DNA of 35,426 nt from contig NZ_WTEY01000017.1 in the NCBI RefSeq assembly GCF_009795805.1, positions 1 through 35,426 of the forward strand, in the 5' to 3' direction. Positions within the stretch are counted from its first letter, which is position 1. Each line of letters begins with the position of its first letter. The translations under genes and the position numbers were made by a program. This document shows positions 17,129-25,228 of the stretch, one piece after another. This stretch comes from Gilliamella sp. Pra-s52 (lineage in GTDB: Bacteria > Pseudomonadota > Gammaproteobacteria > Enterobacterales > Orbaceae). The notes beneath the pieces are model-generated. The model searched no databases and had not been told where the DNA came from. It saw only the letters and a program-made list of their open reading frames with translations.

Positions 17129-17470
17129 CTACTTATTAAGTGAGTCTAATAGCAAACTTGATAAAAGAATTCCTGTATGCATCTGCTTTATATCTCTAAC
17201 TCGCGATTCTTCTGTCAGTTTTTTCATCATTTCTGCGTTTTCAAATCTTAATTGAAATATTAATTGATTGGTTTCTGATAAAACTAACATTTGAGAGGTA
17301 CTTAAACTGCTAAGTATATCTGCTGTTTGTTCATCAATACCTAATCGATACATTGCCATCACTTTATCTTTTTCTATCATTTTCTGACTTAATAGTAGTG
17401 TCGACAAATTCAAATGATGTATACATTTAAGAATATCGTCATCTAATATATTTCCCAATTTTGCCACCAA
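17129..17470 (-). CDS. flhD: FlhD, flagellar master regulator subunit (non-ATG start)
   Basis: Up to 113 residues (E. coli FlhD is about 116). Family features include ILKCIHHLNLSTLLLSQ, VMAMYRLGIDEQTADIL, LSETNQLIFQLRF and DIKQMHTGILLSSLLL. No ATG is available ahead of the conserved region. Candidates are TTG (17468-17470), GTG (17465-17467) and TTG (17456-17458). The last has GGTGG about 6 nt upstream and gives a 109-residue protein closest in length to homologues before ILK. A weak start on the master regulator would keep its dose low. Upstream are 168 nt of AT-rich DNA, then fliA, which reads in the same direction. Confidence 0.93.
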   Translation of the reverse strand: MVAKLGNILDDDILKCIHHLNLSTLLLSQKMIEKDKVMAMYRLGIDEQTADILSSLSTSQMLVLSETNQLIFQLRFENAEMMKKLTEESRVRDIKQMHTGILLSSLLLDSLNK

Positions 17471-17544
17471 TCTATATTTATTTTATTCGCGTAAAAAAAC
17501 GAATAAATAGTAAAATCAAAGTAAAATATTTTTTTATATGCGTA

Positions 17545-17573
17545 AAGTTACATTTTTAAACGACAAAGGTCAA
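17545..17573 (-). promoter_or_regulatory. Possible sigma70-type promoter upstream of flhD
   Basis: In the AT-rich gap between fliA and flhD the minus strand shows TTGACC (17568-17573), a 17-nt spacer and TAACTT (17545-17550). The -35 is good and the -10 poor. This is a weak candidate; other AT-rich -10 boxes are possible in the 168-nt gap. Confidence 0.25.
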
Positions 17574-17638
17574 TAAAAAAATTATTTCAATTTATTTTCG
17601 ATTGTTTGCATTTTATTTCACTTATTTTTTTATTTTTT

Positions 17639-18355
17639 CTAAAAAGTGAGTTTACTTTGTATTCTTTTTATTGCTTGGCTATGTAATTGGCTTACTCTTG
17701 ATTCACTAATATCCATAACTTTACCAATCTCTTTTAAATTAAGATCTTCTTGGTAATAAAGTGATAAAACGAGTTTTTCTTTTTGAGGTAAATTTTCAAT
17801 TTGTTGAATTACTGTATTACGAATTTCTTCATCTATTATGGCTAAAAAAGGGTTATTATCTTCTTCATTTTCAATAATGGCATCAATGTTATCGCCAAGT
17901 TTTTGATGAATTTCATCATATGAACATATTTGACTACAATTTGAATCTAATAAAATCTTACGGTATTCACTAATTGATAATTTTAAATATTGGGCAATTT
18001 GCTCATCGCTAGGGGATGTTCCTTGCCGTTTCTCTAACTCATTAATGGCTGTTGTGACATCTTTAATCTGTTTTCGAGTTTTTCTGGGCAGCCAATCACG
18101 GTTGCGTAGTTCATCTAGCATTGCGCCTTTAATTCTTGGTATGGCAAAAGTAGCAAAGGTATTACCTTGTGATTTGTCATAACGCTTTATTGTATCTAAT
18201 AAACCGATATAGCCAACTTGTAATAAATCATCCAGTTCAACTGTTGTAGGTAAGCGAACAGCTAATTTTAAAGCTTCATTACGAACCAAATGAATATACT
18301 GTTTCCAATCGATTTGGTTTATTACACCATGCGAGTTATATAAGCTATTATCCAT
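17639..18355 (-). CDS. fliA: FliA, sigma28 flagellar sigma factor
   Basis: 238 residues (E. coli 239). FliA directs RNA polymerase to late flagellar promoters. Region 2 is evident in VELDDLLQVGYIGLLDTIKRYD and NTFATFAIPRIKGAMLDELRNRDWLPR, region 3 around ELEKRQGTSPSDEQIAQYL, and region 4 as a C-terminal helix-turn-helix (LNLKEIGKVMDISESRVSQLHSQA). Three matching promoters in the window (flgK, fliC, fliD) support a working FliA. Neighbours are flhD downstream and fliC upstream, both on the minus strand. FliZ, often next to FliA in enterics, is absent here, and no flgM (anti-sigma28) lies in the window. Confidence 0.97.
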   Translation of the reverse strand: MDNSLYNSHGVINQIDWKQYIHLVRNEALKLAVRLPTTVELDDLLQVGYIGLLDTIKRYDKSQGNTFATFAIPRIKGAMLDELRNRDWLPRKTRKQIKDVTTAINELEKRQGTSPSDEQIAQYLKLSISEYRKILLDSNCSQICSYDEIHQKLGDNIDAIIENEEDNNPFLAIIDEEIRNTVIQQIENLPQKEKLVLSLYYQEDLNLKEIGKVMDISESRVSQLHSQAIKRIQSKLTF

Positions 18356-18455
18356 TTTTGAACCAATGTTAAAAAAGTGCTTAACCGTATTATGACGATA
18401 GTTGGTAAATTTAATGGGCAGAATAAAGGGGTAAAAAATAGCTAATTATAAATAT

Positions 18456-18492
18456 TAGTCATAACAGCATTATAAAAACACAGTTATGACTA
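18456..18492. promoter_or_regulatory. 10-bp inverted repeat between fliC and fliA
   Basis: TAGTCATAAC (18456-18465) and GTTATGACTA (18483-18492) form a perfect 10-bp inverted repeat with a 17-nt centre. It lies 40 nt past the fliC stop and about 100 nt before fliA. It lacks a U-run, so it could be a weak fliC 3' hairpin or a protein-binding site for the fliA promoter. Confidence 0.45.
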
Positions 18493-18531
18493 TATGATAA
18501 ACTTAGAATGACCAAAAATAGATGATCATAA

Positions 18532-19344
18532 TTACTGTAATAAAGATAATACAGATTGTGGTACTTGGTTAGCTTGTGCTAATACTGATGTACCTGCTTG
18601 TTGTAAAATTTGACCACGAGTCATGTTTGATACTTCAGTTGCATAATCTGCATCTTCAATTCGGCTACGTGCAGAACTTAAGTTGTTTACAGTATTGTTG
18701 ATGTTTGTTACTGTTGATTCGAAACGGTTTTGTACCGCACCAAGCTGTCCACGTAATGCATCAATTTTTGATAATGCTGCATCAATGGTTTTTAATGGAT
18801 CTGTTGTTGGAGTTTCAGATACGTTAAAATCTTTTAAACCAAGCTCTGAACTATCAATTTTTTTCAAATTGATTTCAATGGTTTCGCCGTCATTTGCACC
18901 TACTTGGATTTTAAGTGTTTTATCTTCAGATAATACTTTAGAACCATTGAAATCAGTTTGTTTAGAAACACGATCAATCTCATCTAAACGTTGATCGATT
19001 TCATTTTGGATAGACTCTAAGTCACTTTTAGAGTTAGTACCATTTGCTGCTTGAACAGTTAGTTCACGAATACGTTGAACGTTATTGTTGATTTCATTTA
19101 ATGCACCTTCAGTAGTTTGTGCAAGTGAAATTCCATCATTTGCATTACGCGCTGCTTGAGTCAACCCTTTGATATTTGAAGAGAAACGGTTAGCAATAGC
19201 TTGTCCTGCTGCATCATCTTTTGCGCTATTAATACGCATACCAGAAGAAAGACGCTCAATTGCTGTACCAAGAACGCTTTGAGAGTTGTTAAGATTATTT
19301 CTTGCCATTAAAGACATTGTATTAGTATTAATTACTTGTGCCAT
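18532..19344 (-). CDS. fliC: FliC, short flagellin
   Basis: 270 residues. The start is set at the ATG at 19342-19344, which has GGAG six bases upstream and gives the standard MAQVINTNTMSLMARNNL; codons further upstream are not homologous. The N-terminal D0/D1 has RLSSGMRINSAKDDAAGQAI and QRIRELTVQAANGTNS, the region that TLR5 recognises in beta/gamma flagellins. The C-terminal D1/D0 has RSRIEDADYATEVSNMTR, ILQQAGTSVLAQANQ and VPQSVLSLLQ. Between them only about 35-40 residues (near 150-190) replace the D2/D3 outer domains, so the filament should be thin and smooth, with little antigenic surface. Expression is from the sigma28 promoter at 19421-19447. FliS, encoded nearby, should be its chaperone. 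Confidence 0.96.
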   Translation of the reverse strand: MAQVINTNTMSLMARNNLNNSQSVLGTAIERLSSGMRINSAKDDAAGQAIANRFSSNIKGLTQAARNANDGISLAQTTEGALNEINNNVQRIRELTVQAANGTNSKSDLESIQNEIDQRLDEIDRVSKQTDFNGSKVLSEDKTLKIQVGANDGETIEINLKKIDSSELGLKDFNVSETPTTDPLKTIDAALSKIDALRGQLGAVQNRFESTVTNINNTVNNLSSARSRIEDADYATEVSNMTRGQILQQAGTSVLAQANQVPQSVLSLLQ

Positions 19345-19420
19345 TTTTATCTCCATTAATATAAATAATAAAATCAACGATATATTGATATTTTTTTCAA
19401 TACTTTTGCTGATATATAAC

Positions 19421-19447
19421 TTATCGGTAATAAAATAAGGAACTTTA
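19421..19447 (-). promoter_or_regulatory. Sigma28 (FliA) promoter of fliC
   Basis: Minus strand reads TAAAGTTC (19440-19447), an 11-nt spacer, then ACCGATAA (19421-19428). Each box matches the FliA consensus at 7 of 8 positions with the exact spacer length. It predicts a leader of about 70 nt before the fliC GGAG and ATG. Confidence 0.88.
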
Positions 19448-19616
19448 GTTTTTTTAACATTTATATTTTTTAAAAAAGGTTATTTTTTTTCAAAAATTAT
19501 AAATATTAATAAATAAATCATTATGTTATTTGTTTTATAAATAAATTTTCAATGGTTATTTTCTGTTCGTAAAAACAGACAGATTCTTCCCTATTAAATA
19601 AATACTGAGTTGATGC

Positions 19617-19643
19617 TAAATTTTTAGAAAAACTAACCGATAT
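19617..19643 (+). promoter_or_regulatory. Sigma28 (FliA) promoter of fliDST
   Basis: TAAATTTT (19617-19624), an 11-nt spacer and ACCGATAT (19636-19643): 7 of 8 and 6 of 8 matches to the FliA consensus. It lies 37 nt before the fliD ATG, giving a leader of roughly 30 nt. Confidence 0.8.
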
Positions 19644-19680
19644 AATAAATATTGAATAATTGTTATAGGCAGATTAAATC

Positions 19681-21114
19681 ATGGCAATGAGTGCATTAGG
19701 GATTGGTTCTGGAATCGATCTGGGTGAAATTTTAAATCAATTAGAAGCAGCAGAAAAAACACGGTTAACACCAATCACTACGCAACAAAAGGCGATTAAT
19801 GCCAAAATTAGTGGTTTTGGTAAATTAAAGAGTGCATTAACTACATTTAATACGGCAACCGCAAAATTACAAAAAAAGGAATTGTTTCAAAGTCGAACTG
19901 CAACGGGTAATAATGATTATTTTTCAGTAAAAGTAAATAGTAAAGCGGCATTAGGTAATTATGCTGTTACCGTGGATCAATTAGCGACTTCTCATGGAGT
20001 TGCAACATCAGCTATCAATGATAAAGCAACTCAGCTAGGTAATGGTAATGAAACACGAACTATTACTATTGAACAAGCAAATGGCGATAAGCTTGATGTA
20101 ACATTATCTAAAGACGAAACCTCATTAGAAGCAATCGCCAACGCAATTAACAATGCTCAATTTGTTGATGAAAATGGAAAAACAAGCCCATCAACGATGA
20201 ATGCTGCAGTTGTTCGTTCTGGAGATGGTCGTTATCAATTAGCTATTACTTCGAAAGAAACTGGTGAGTTACAAACTATTACCTCTATCACATCTGATGA
20301 TGAGAAGTTAAATGAAATTATTGGGTTTGATATTAATCAACCGAACAATAGCCATATGACTGAAGTTTCAAAAGCGCAAGATGCTAAGTTTTCGTTTAAT
20401 GGTATTGCTATAACAAGCAGTTCTAATACCGTCAAAGATGTGGTTGCAGGTGTAGATCTTACGTTAAAAGCAACGACAACAACCAGCCAAAATTTAGCGA
20501 TAACTGCGGATGTTGAAAAAGCCGAAGAAGCGATTAAAGAGTGGGTAGAGGCATTTAATCAGCTACAATCCACAATATCAACATTAACCCAGTTTACTGC
20601 TGATGAAAAAAATTCTAAGGAGCTAAACAGTAGTAATGGTCCGCTTGTTGGTGATGCAACATTACGTAATATAGATCAAAGCATTCGTTCCATATTTTCT
20701 AAAGGACAAGCTGGCGAGTTTTCGGTATTAGCTCAAATTGGTATTAATATGGACAAGAATGGTACGTTAACCATTAATGAAAATAAGCTAAAAAACGCAC
20801 TGAGTGAAAACAGTGATGCCGTAGCGACATTGTTTACAGGTGATGGTAAAACTACCGGAATTGCTAATGAAGTTTTCGCCAAAGTTAGTGGGTTTATTGA
20901 TAGTGATGGCATGATTGATTCAGCAACTAACGGTTTAAATGCAACATTAAAGTCATTGGATAAACGTCACGAGCAAGTAAGTAATTCAATTGAGCAAACT
21001 ATTGAACGTTATCGAGTTCAATTTACTAAATTAGATGTTTTAATTAATTCTTTAGATAGTATGAGTAATTATTTAACAACACAATTTGATATGATGGCAA
21101 ACTTAAAAAAATAG
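19681..21114 (+). CDS. fliD: FliD, filament cap protein (HAP2)
   Basis: 477 residues (E. coli 468). FliD forms the cap at the filament tip and guides flagellin insertion. The N-terminus MSALGIGSGIDLGEILNQL with a following LEAAEKTRLTPI coiled segment, the IGINMDKNGTLTINENKL stretch near 355, and a C-terminal coiled coil ending LDSMSNYLTTQFDMMANL are typical FliD_N/FliD_C features. The middle is variable surface domain. The ribosome-binding site is weak (AGGC about 12 nt upstream). It starts a fliD-fliS-fliT operon, with fliS 9 nt downstream, and is driven by the sigma28 promoter at 19617. Confidence 0.96.
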   Translation: MAMSALGIGSGIDLGEILNQLEAAEKTRLTPITTQQKAINAKISGFGKLKSALTTFNTATAKLQKKELFQSRTATGNNDYFSVKVNSKAALGNYAVTVDQLATSHGVATSAINDKATQLGNGNETRTITIEQANGDKLDVTLSKDETSLEAIANAINNAQFVDENGKTSPSTMNAAVVRSGDGRYQLAITSKETGELQTITSITSDDEKLNEIIGFDINQPNNSHMTEVSKAQDAKFSFNGIAITSSSNTVKDVVAGVDLTLKATTTTSQNLAITADVEKAEEAIKEWVEAFNQLQSTISTLTQFTADEKNSKELNSSNGPLVGDATLRNIDQSIRSIFSKGQAGEFSVLAQIGINMDKNGTLTINENKLKNALSENSDAVATLFTGDGKTTGIANEVFAKVSGFIDSDGMIDSATNGLNATLKSLDKRHEQVSNSIEQTIERYRVQFTKLDVLINSLDSMSNYLTTQFDMMANLKK

Positions 21115-21123
21115 AGGAAAATA

Positions 21124-21504
21124 ATGTATAAATTAGGTTCGAAAGCCTATGAACAAGTCAATTTAGAAACGCGTGTTAGTCAGGCTTCGCCGCATCAATT
21201 AATTGTTTTATTATTTGATGGTGCACTTAACGCAATTAAATTAGCAATTTTATATATTCAAAAAGGTAATATCGCAGGTAAAGGTGCGGCAATTTCTAAA
21301 GCAATTAATATTGTTGATAACGGTCTTAAAAGCTGTTTAGATTTAGAAAAAGGCGGCGAAATTGCCGAAAATTTAGATCGCCTTTATCACTATATTAGCC
21401 AACAATTAATCTTAGCCAATTTACATAATGATAAAGAAAAACTGCAATCTTGTTTTGATTTATTAAACAATATTGCTGAATCTTGGCGGGAAATTGCAAA
21501 ATAA
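21124..21504 (+). CDS. fliS: FliS, flagellin export chaperone
   Basis: 126 residues (E. coli 136). FliS binds the C-terminus of flagellin in the cytosol, blocking early polymerisation and guiding it to the export gate. Characteristic are the N-terminal YKLGSKAYEQVNLETRVSQASPHQLIVLLFDGAL and KAINIVDNGLKSCLDLEKGGEIAENL, here in an all-helical small protein. A GAGGAAAAT ribosome-binding site sits just upstream of the ATG. It lies between fliD and fliT in the usual order. Confidence 0.95.
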   Translation: MYKLGSKAYEQVNLETRVSQASPHQLIVLLFDGALNAIKLAILYIQKGNIAGKGAAISKAINIVDNGLKSCLDLEKGGEIAENLDRLYHYISQQLILANLHNDKEKLQSCFDLLNNIAESWREIAK

Positions 21505-21515
21505 AAAGGATGATT

Positions 21516-21863
21516 ATGAAAGGAAATCAATTACTAGAACAATACGAACAATTTAATTATGTTATTGAACAAATGTTAATTAATGCAAGAGATGAAAACT
21601 GGGATTTATTAGTGAGTTGGCAAACGAAATATCTTCAATTATCAAAAGGAATTATGTTGGTTGATGATTTCGCTAGCATTGAAAATATGCCCCCGCAACA
21701 TCAAGATATTGTGCGTATGTATATTAAAAATATACTTAGTTATCAACAACAACTGACTCAATTGATCATTGCTCGTCATACTCAGCTTAGAGAGTTGATT
21801 GGTAAGCATGTTGATTATCAGAACAAAGTAGGAAATTACCAAAAAATTGCAAATTTAATATAA
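21516..21863 (+). CDS. fliT: FliT, FliD chaperone
   Basis: 115 residues starting at ATG 21516, which has AAGGA (21506-21510) at good distance; a second ATG at 21510 overlaps that site and is less likely. FliT is a small helical chaperone for the cap protein FliD and in Salmonella also restrains FlhDC. Sequence conservation is low in this family. The evidence is length, all-helical composition with NQLLEQYEQFNYVIEQML and NARDENWDLLVSWQTKYLQL near the start, and its place 11 nt after fliS. Identity therefore rests as much on synteny as on sequence. Confidence 0.85.
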   Translation: MKGNQLLEQYEQFNYVIEQMLINARDENWDLLVSWQTKYLQLSKGIMLVDDFASIENMPPQHQDIVRMYIKNILSYQQQLTQLIIARHTQLRELIGKHVDYQNKVGNYQKIANLI

Positions 21864-21884
21864 ATTTTAGGAGCATTTGGTTCG

Positions 21885-21908
21885 GGCCTTATTTTTTATA
21901 ATAAGGCC
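21885..21908. terminator. Hairpin between convergent fliT and fliE
   Basis: GGCCTTATT (21885-21893) pairs with AATAAGGCC (21900-21908) around a 6-nt loop, 22 nt past the fliT stop. It is GC-capped and stable but without a real U-run on either strand, so it may act as a weak terminator or 3'-end stabiliser. Confidence 0.5.
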
Positions 21909-22027
21909 ATAAAAATCTATTACTGTGTTGATTAAATATAGTATTTTATGCCAATGTGAATAATCATACATAAAACAGCCACACACAAAATATCGCTTTT
22001 TATTTTTTATCTAATAGAGGCTATGAA

Positions 22028-22339
22028 TTAAACATTCATATTCATAATTTCTTGATAAGCAGCTACCAGTTTATTCCGCACTTGAATGCCAAACTGCAAT
22101 GATACTGATGATTTCTGCATGCTAACCATTACCTCGTTTAGCGAAATATTAGTATCACCCATTTCAAATGCTGTAGCTTGTTGATTTGCTTTTATTTGCA
22201 ATTGACTTATTTTATCCAAAGCCGTTTTTAGCTCTGAACCAAAGCTTTTTTTATCAGTAATATGCGCTTTTGGGGTAATAGAAGCTGACTCATTTAAATT
22301 AGCCAGTTCAATTGATTTTAACATATTGATTGTATTCAT
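22028..22339 (-). CDS. fliE: FliE, MS-ring/rod adaptor
   Basis: 103 residues (E. coli 104). FliE is the first exported axial protein and joins the MS-ring/export gate to the rod. The conserved C-terminal half is clear: [20 protein letters not shown], then [16 protein letters not shown]; the middle has [17 protein letters not shown]. It is a single-gene unit on the minus strand, divergent from fliF, as in enteric bacteria. No strong ribosome-binding site is visible upstream of the ATG. Confidence 0.95.
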   Translation of the reverse strand: MNTINMLKSIELANLNESASITPKAHITDKKSFGSELKTALDKISQLQIKANQQATAFEMGDTNISLNEVMVSMQKSSVSLQFGIQVRNKLVAAYQEIMNMNV

Positions 22340-22514
22340 CTTAATAATTATTTTTTCGTTTATTCTGCCAATGTATCGTTAAATTTATCATAAAAACAAA
22401 AAATCAAAGAGTTTAAGTAAGGGGAAAACTGTGCGCTTTTCTTGCCATTGAATTTTTTAAATACATGGATAATAAACTACAGAGTTAATCTAAATAGTTT
22501 AGAGTCAGGATGCT
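22340..22514. promoter_or_regulatory. fliE/fliF divergent regulatory region
   Basis: 175 bp between divergent fliE and fliF. In enterics this region holds FlhDC-activated class 2 promoters for both operons. I cannot pick out an FlhD4C2 box or a clear -10 with confidence. A CAGGA ribosome-binding site precedes the fliF ATG. Confidence 0.45.
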
Positions 22515-24233
22515 ATGGCTAGCGAAACAGTCAATAATAAGGGCGAGTCAATTTTCAATAAGTTGCCTTTTGCCGATCAACTAAAACAAAACAAAAAAAT
22601 GGCATTGTTAATTGCAGGTGTAATTACAATAGCTATTGTTAGTTTTATCTATTTATGGGCTAAGGATGAGTCTTATAGTGTTTTATTTAGTAATTTAAAT
22701 GATAAAGATGGTGGCGAAATAATTAGTCAACTTGATAAGATGAATATTCCTTATCAGTTTTCTGCCTCAGGTTCGACAATCTTAATTCCACAAGACAAGG
22801 TGTATGATACCCGTTTACGTATAGCGCAACAAGGATTACCTAAAGGTGGTTCTGTTGGTTTTGAATTACTCGACAAAGAAAGCTTTGGTATGAGTCAATT
22901 CAATGAGCAAATCAATTATCAACGCGCACTAGAAGGTGAATTATCCAGAACAATATCGATCATCAGTAGTATTGATGATGCTAGAGTGCACTTGGCAATG
23001 CCAAAACCGTCGTTATTTGTTCGTGAGCGAAAATCACCATCAGCTTCTGTTGCATTAACTTTACTACCAGGCCGAAGTTTATCACAAGGTCAAATCGAAG
23101 CTATTATTCACTTAATTTCAAGCAGTGTGCCTGAATTACAGGCAGATAAAGTGACTATCATCGATCAGCATGGTCATTTATTAACGGGTGAAGGTTACCG
23201 AAACAGAAATACGAATGTTGCTCAACTCGAATTTAGTGAACGGATTGAAGAGAGTATTCGCCAACGAGTAGAAAAGATTATTATACCCATTCTAGGTAAA
23301 AATAATGTTAAAGTACAAGTTAATGCCGATGTTGATTTTAGTCGACAAGAATCAACATCAGAAACGTATGATCCTAATAGCGATATTGCGAATCAAACTA
23401 TTCGTAGTAAGCAGAAAATGGAAAACCAACAATCCGCCAATAGTTATGGTATAGGTGGTGTGCCTGGTGCTCTATCTAACCAACCGTTGCCAACGTCTAG
23501 TGCACCGATTGATGCAGATGAAACAAAAACCGCATCGACTGAAAAAACAGATAAAGCGCAATCTTACAACCTACAATCAAATAATACAGTCAACTTTGAA
23601 GTAAACCGACAAGTTATACACAGTCAAATACCAGAAGGGCGAATTAAACGCTTATCTGTTGCCGTTTTAGTTAATTATAAATTTGTCACAATCGAACCCA
23701 GTGAAAATGAATCTGAATCTGATGATAGTCAGGAGCCAGTTAGTACTGAGCAATGGGTAAAACTAGATAACGATGAACTTAAAAATATTGAGTTGTTAGC
23801 CCGCCAAGCGATGGGATTTTCAGATGTACGTGGTGATTCACTCACTGTAGCCAACTTAAAATTCACCGATCAACAATTAGATGAAGATAACAGCCTGGCA
23901 TTTTGGAAAACCAATGAATTTTATCAAACGGTTAAAAATATTGGTAAGTATTTGATTTACACTTTGATTTTATGGGTTGTTTGGCGAAAAGTATTACGTT
24001 CGCTATGGGTAAAAGTACAACGACAATATCTAATTTTAAGTGATAAAACCACTGACGCATCAACTGTTGCCGAGGAAAAATTAGATTATAAGGCGCACAG
24101 TAAACAACAGCAGAAAATATTTGAAGATAACATGCAACAACAGCAATACATCCGCAAAGTTGTCGAAAAAGACCCTCGTGTTATGGCATTGATAATTCGT
24201 GGCTGGATGAATAAGGAGGACACCGAACAATGA
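22515..24233 (+). CDS. fliF: FliF, MS-ring protein
   Basis: 572 residues (E. coli 552). FliF builds the inner-membrane MS-ring on which the rotor and export gate assemble. One membrane helix lies at about 29-48 (ALLIAGVITIAIVSFIYLWA) and a second near 480-495. Between them are the ring-building motifs, with YSVLFSNLNDKDGGEIISQL, GLPKGGSVGFELLDKESFG, FNEQINYQRALEGELSRTI and DDARVHLAMPKPSLFVRE. The C-terminal cytoplasmic tail, which binds FliG, ends MALIIRGWMNKE. The gene heads the fliFGHIJK operon; its stop overlaps fliG by 4 nt (ATGA). Confidence 0.97.
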   Translation: MASETVNNKGESIFNKLPFADQLKQNKKMALLIAGVITIAIVSFIYLWAKDESYSVLFSNLNDKDGGEIISQLDKMNIPYQFSASGSTILIPQDKVYDTRLRIAQQGLPKGGSVGFELLDKESFGMSQFNEQINYQRALEGELSRTISIISSIDDARVHLAMPKPSLFVRERKSPSASVALTLLPGRSLSQGQIEAIIHLISSSVPELQADKVTIIDQHGHLLTGEGYRNRNTNVAQLEFSERIEESIRQRVEKIIIPILGKNNVKVQVNADVDFSRQESTSETYDPNSDIANQTIRSKQKMENQQSANSYGIGGVPGALSNQPLPTSSAPIDADETKTASTEKTDKAQSYNLQSNNTVNFEVNRQVIHSQIPEGRIKRLSVAVLVNYKFVTIEPSENESESDDSQEPVSTEQWVKLDNDELKNIELLARQAMGFSDVRGDSLTVANLKFTDQQLDEDNSLAFWKTNEFYQTVKNIGKYLIYTLILWVVWRKVLRSLWVKVQRQYLILSDKTTDASTVAEEKLDYKAHSKQQQKIFEDNMQQQQYIRKVVEKDPRVMALIIRGWMNKEDTEQ

Positions 24234-25228
24234 ATTTAAGTGAGTCTCAAAAAGCGGCCACCGTATTAATGGTATTAGGTGAAGAGCTGGCTGCAAAAGT
24301 GATGCAGTATTTAAGTTCGAAGGAAGTACAGCAAATCAGTGGTGCAATGATGTCATTGCCTCAGCTTTCTCAAGAACAGTTAAAAAGTATACTTAATGAG
24401 TGTCAAGGAACACTTGATGATTGTGCTGTTTTAAATACAGACACTGATGGATACTTACGTACAATACTTGAAAAATCCATTGGTAGTGAAAAAACCGAAC
24501 GCTTACTTGACGATCTATTAAATACTGATCGTGAAGAAGCAACTGACGGTCTTGAAATGCTGAATTTTGTTGATGCTGCACGAGCGGTTGATCTTGTTAA
24601 AAAAGAACATCCACAAATTATTGCGACAATATTAGTGCATTTAAATCGTGATTTAGCGGCTGAAATTTTGAATCTATTTGATGATGAGTTACGTAATGAC
24701 GTTATGTTGCGAATAGCCACATTTGGTGGTGTTGAACCATCAGCGCTTAAAGTGTTATCAGCATCATTATCAACGTTATTACATGGTCAAAATATTAAAC
24801 TGAATAATATGGGTGGAATTCGTACAGCGGCTGAAATTATTAACTTAATGAAATCTCAGCAAGAAGAGCAAGTTATCAACTCATTACGTGATTATGATGG
24901 TGAGCTTGCACAGAAAATTATTGATGAAATGTTCTTATTTGAAAATCTTGTTGAAGTGGATGATAGAAGTATCCAACGTCTACTTAAAGAAGTCGATAAC
25001 GAAGTACTCATCATCGCCTTAAAAGGTGCGTCAACAGCATTACGTGACAAACTATTAAGTAACATGTCGCAACGTGCCGCATCGATTTTACGTGAAGATC
25101 TTGAAAACAGACCGCCAGTACGTTTATCGCAAGTTGAAACCGAACAGAAGAAAATTTTGGTTATTGCGCGTCGATTAGCAGAAAGTGGCGAAATGATCTT
25201 AACTAGTGGTGATGATGAATACGTATAA
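24230..25228 (+). CDS. fliG: FliG, rotor switch/torque protein
   Basis: 332 residues (E. coli 331). FliG transmits torque between the MotA stator and the rotor. Domains run from an N-terminal FliF-binding part (about 1-100, SESQKAATVLMVLGEELAAK), through a middle FliM-binding part with the signature KKEHPQIIATILVHL (EHPQ motif), to a C-terminal torque domain with the charged helix GASTALRDKLLSNMSQRAA followed by REDLENRPPVRLSQVE. Charged residues of the torque helix are retained. Overlaps fliF by 4 nt and runs into fliH. Confidence 0.97.
   Translation: MNLSESQKAATVLMVLGEELAAKVMQYLSSKEVQQISGAMMSLPQLSQEQLKSILNECQGTLDDCAVLNTDTDGYLRTILEKSIGSEKTERLLDDLLNTDREEATDGLEMLNFVDAARAVDLVKKEHPQIIATILVHLNRDLAAEILNLFDDELRNDVMLRIATFGGVEPSALKVLSASLSTLLHGQNIKLNNMGGIRTAAEIINLMKSQQEEQVINSLRDYDGELAQKIIDEMFLFENLVEVDDRSIQRLLKEVDNEVLIIALKGASTALRDKLLSNMSQRAASILREDLENRPPVRLSQVETEQKKILVIARRLAESGEMILTSGDDEYV

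Larger units (their letters stand above)
19345..19680. other. fliC/fliD divergent promoter region
   Basis: 336 bp of very AT-rich DNA between divergent fliC and fliD. It contains one sigma28 promoter facing each way (19421-19447 and 19617-19643). The ~170 bp between them consists of long A and T runs that could act as UP elements or H-NS sites; no other gene or RNA is seen. Confidence 0.7.

Noticed and set aside
19345-19377. Longer flagellin N-terminus (MILLFILMEIK extension)
   Set aside because: The extension covers the GGAG ribosome-binding site; flagellins start at MAQVINTN.
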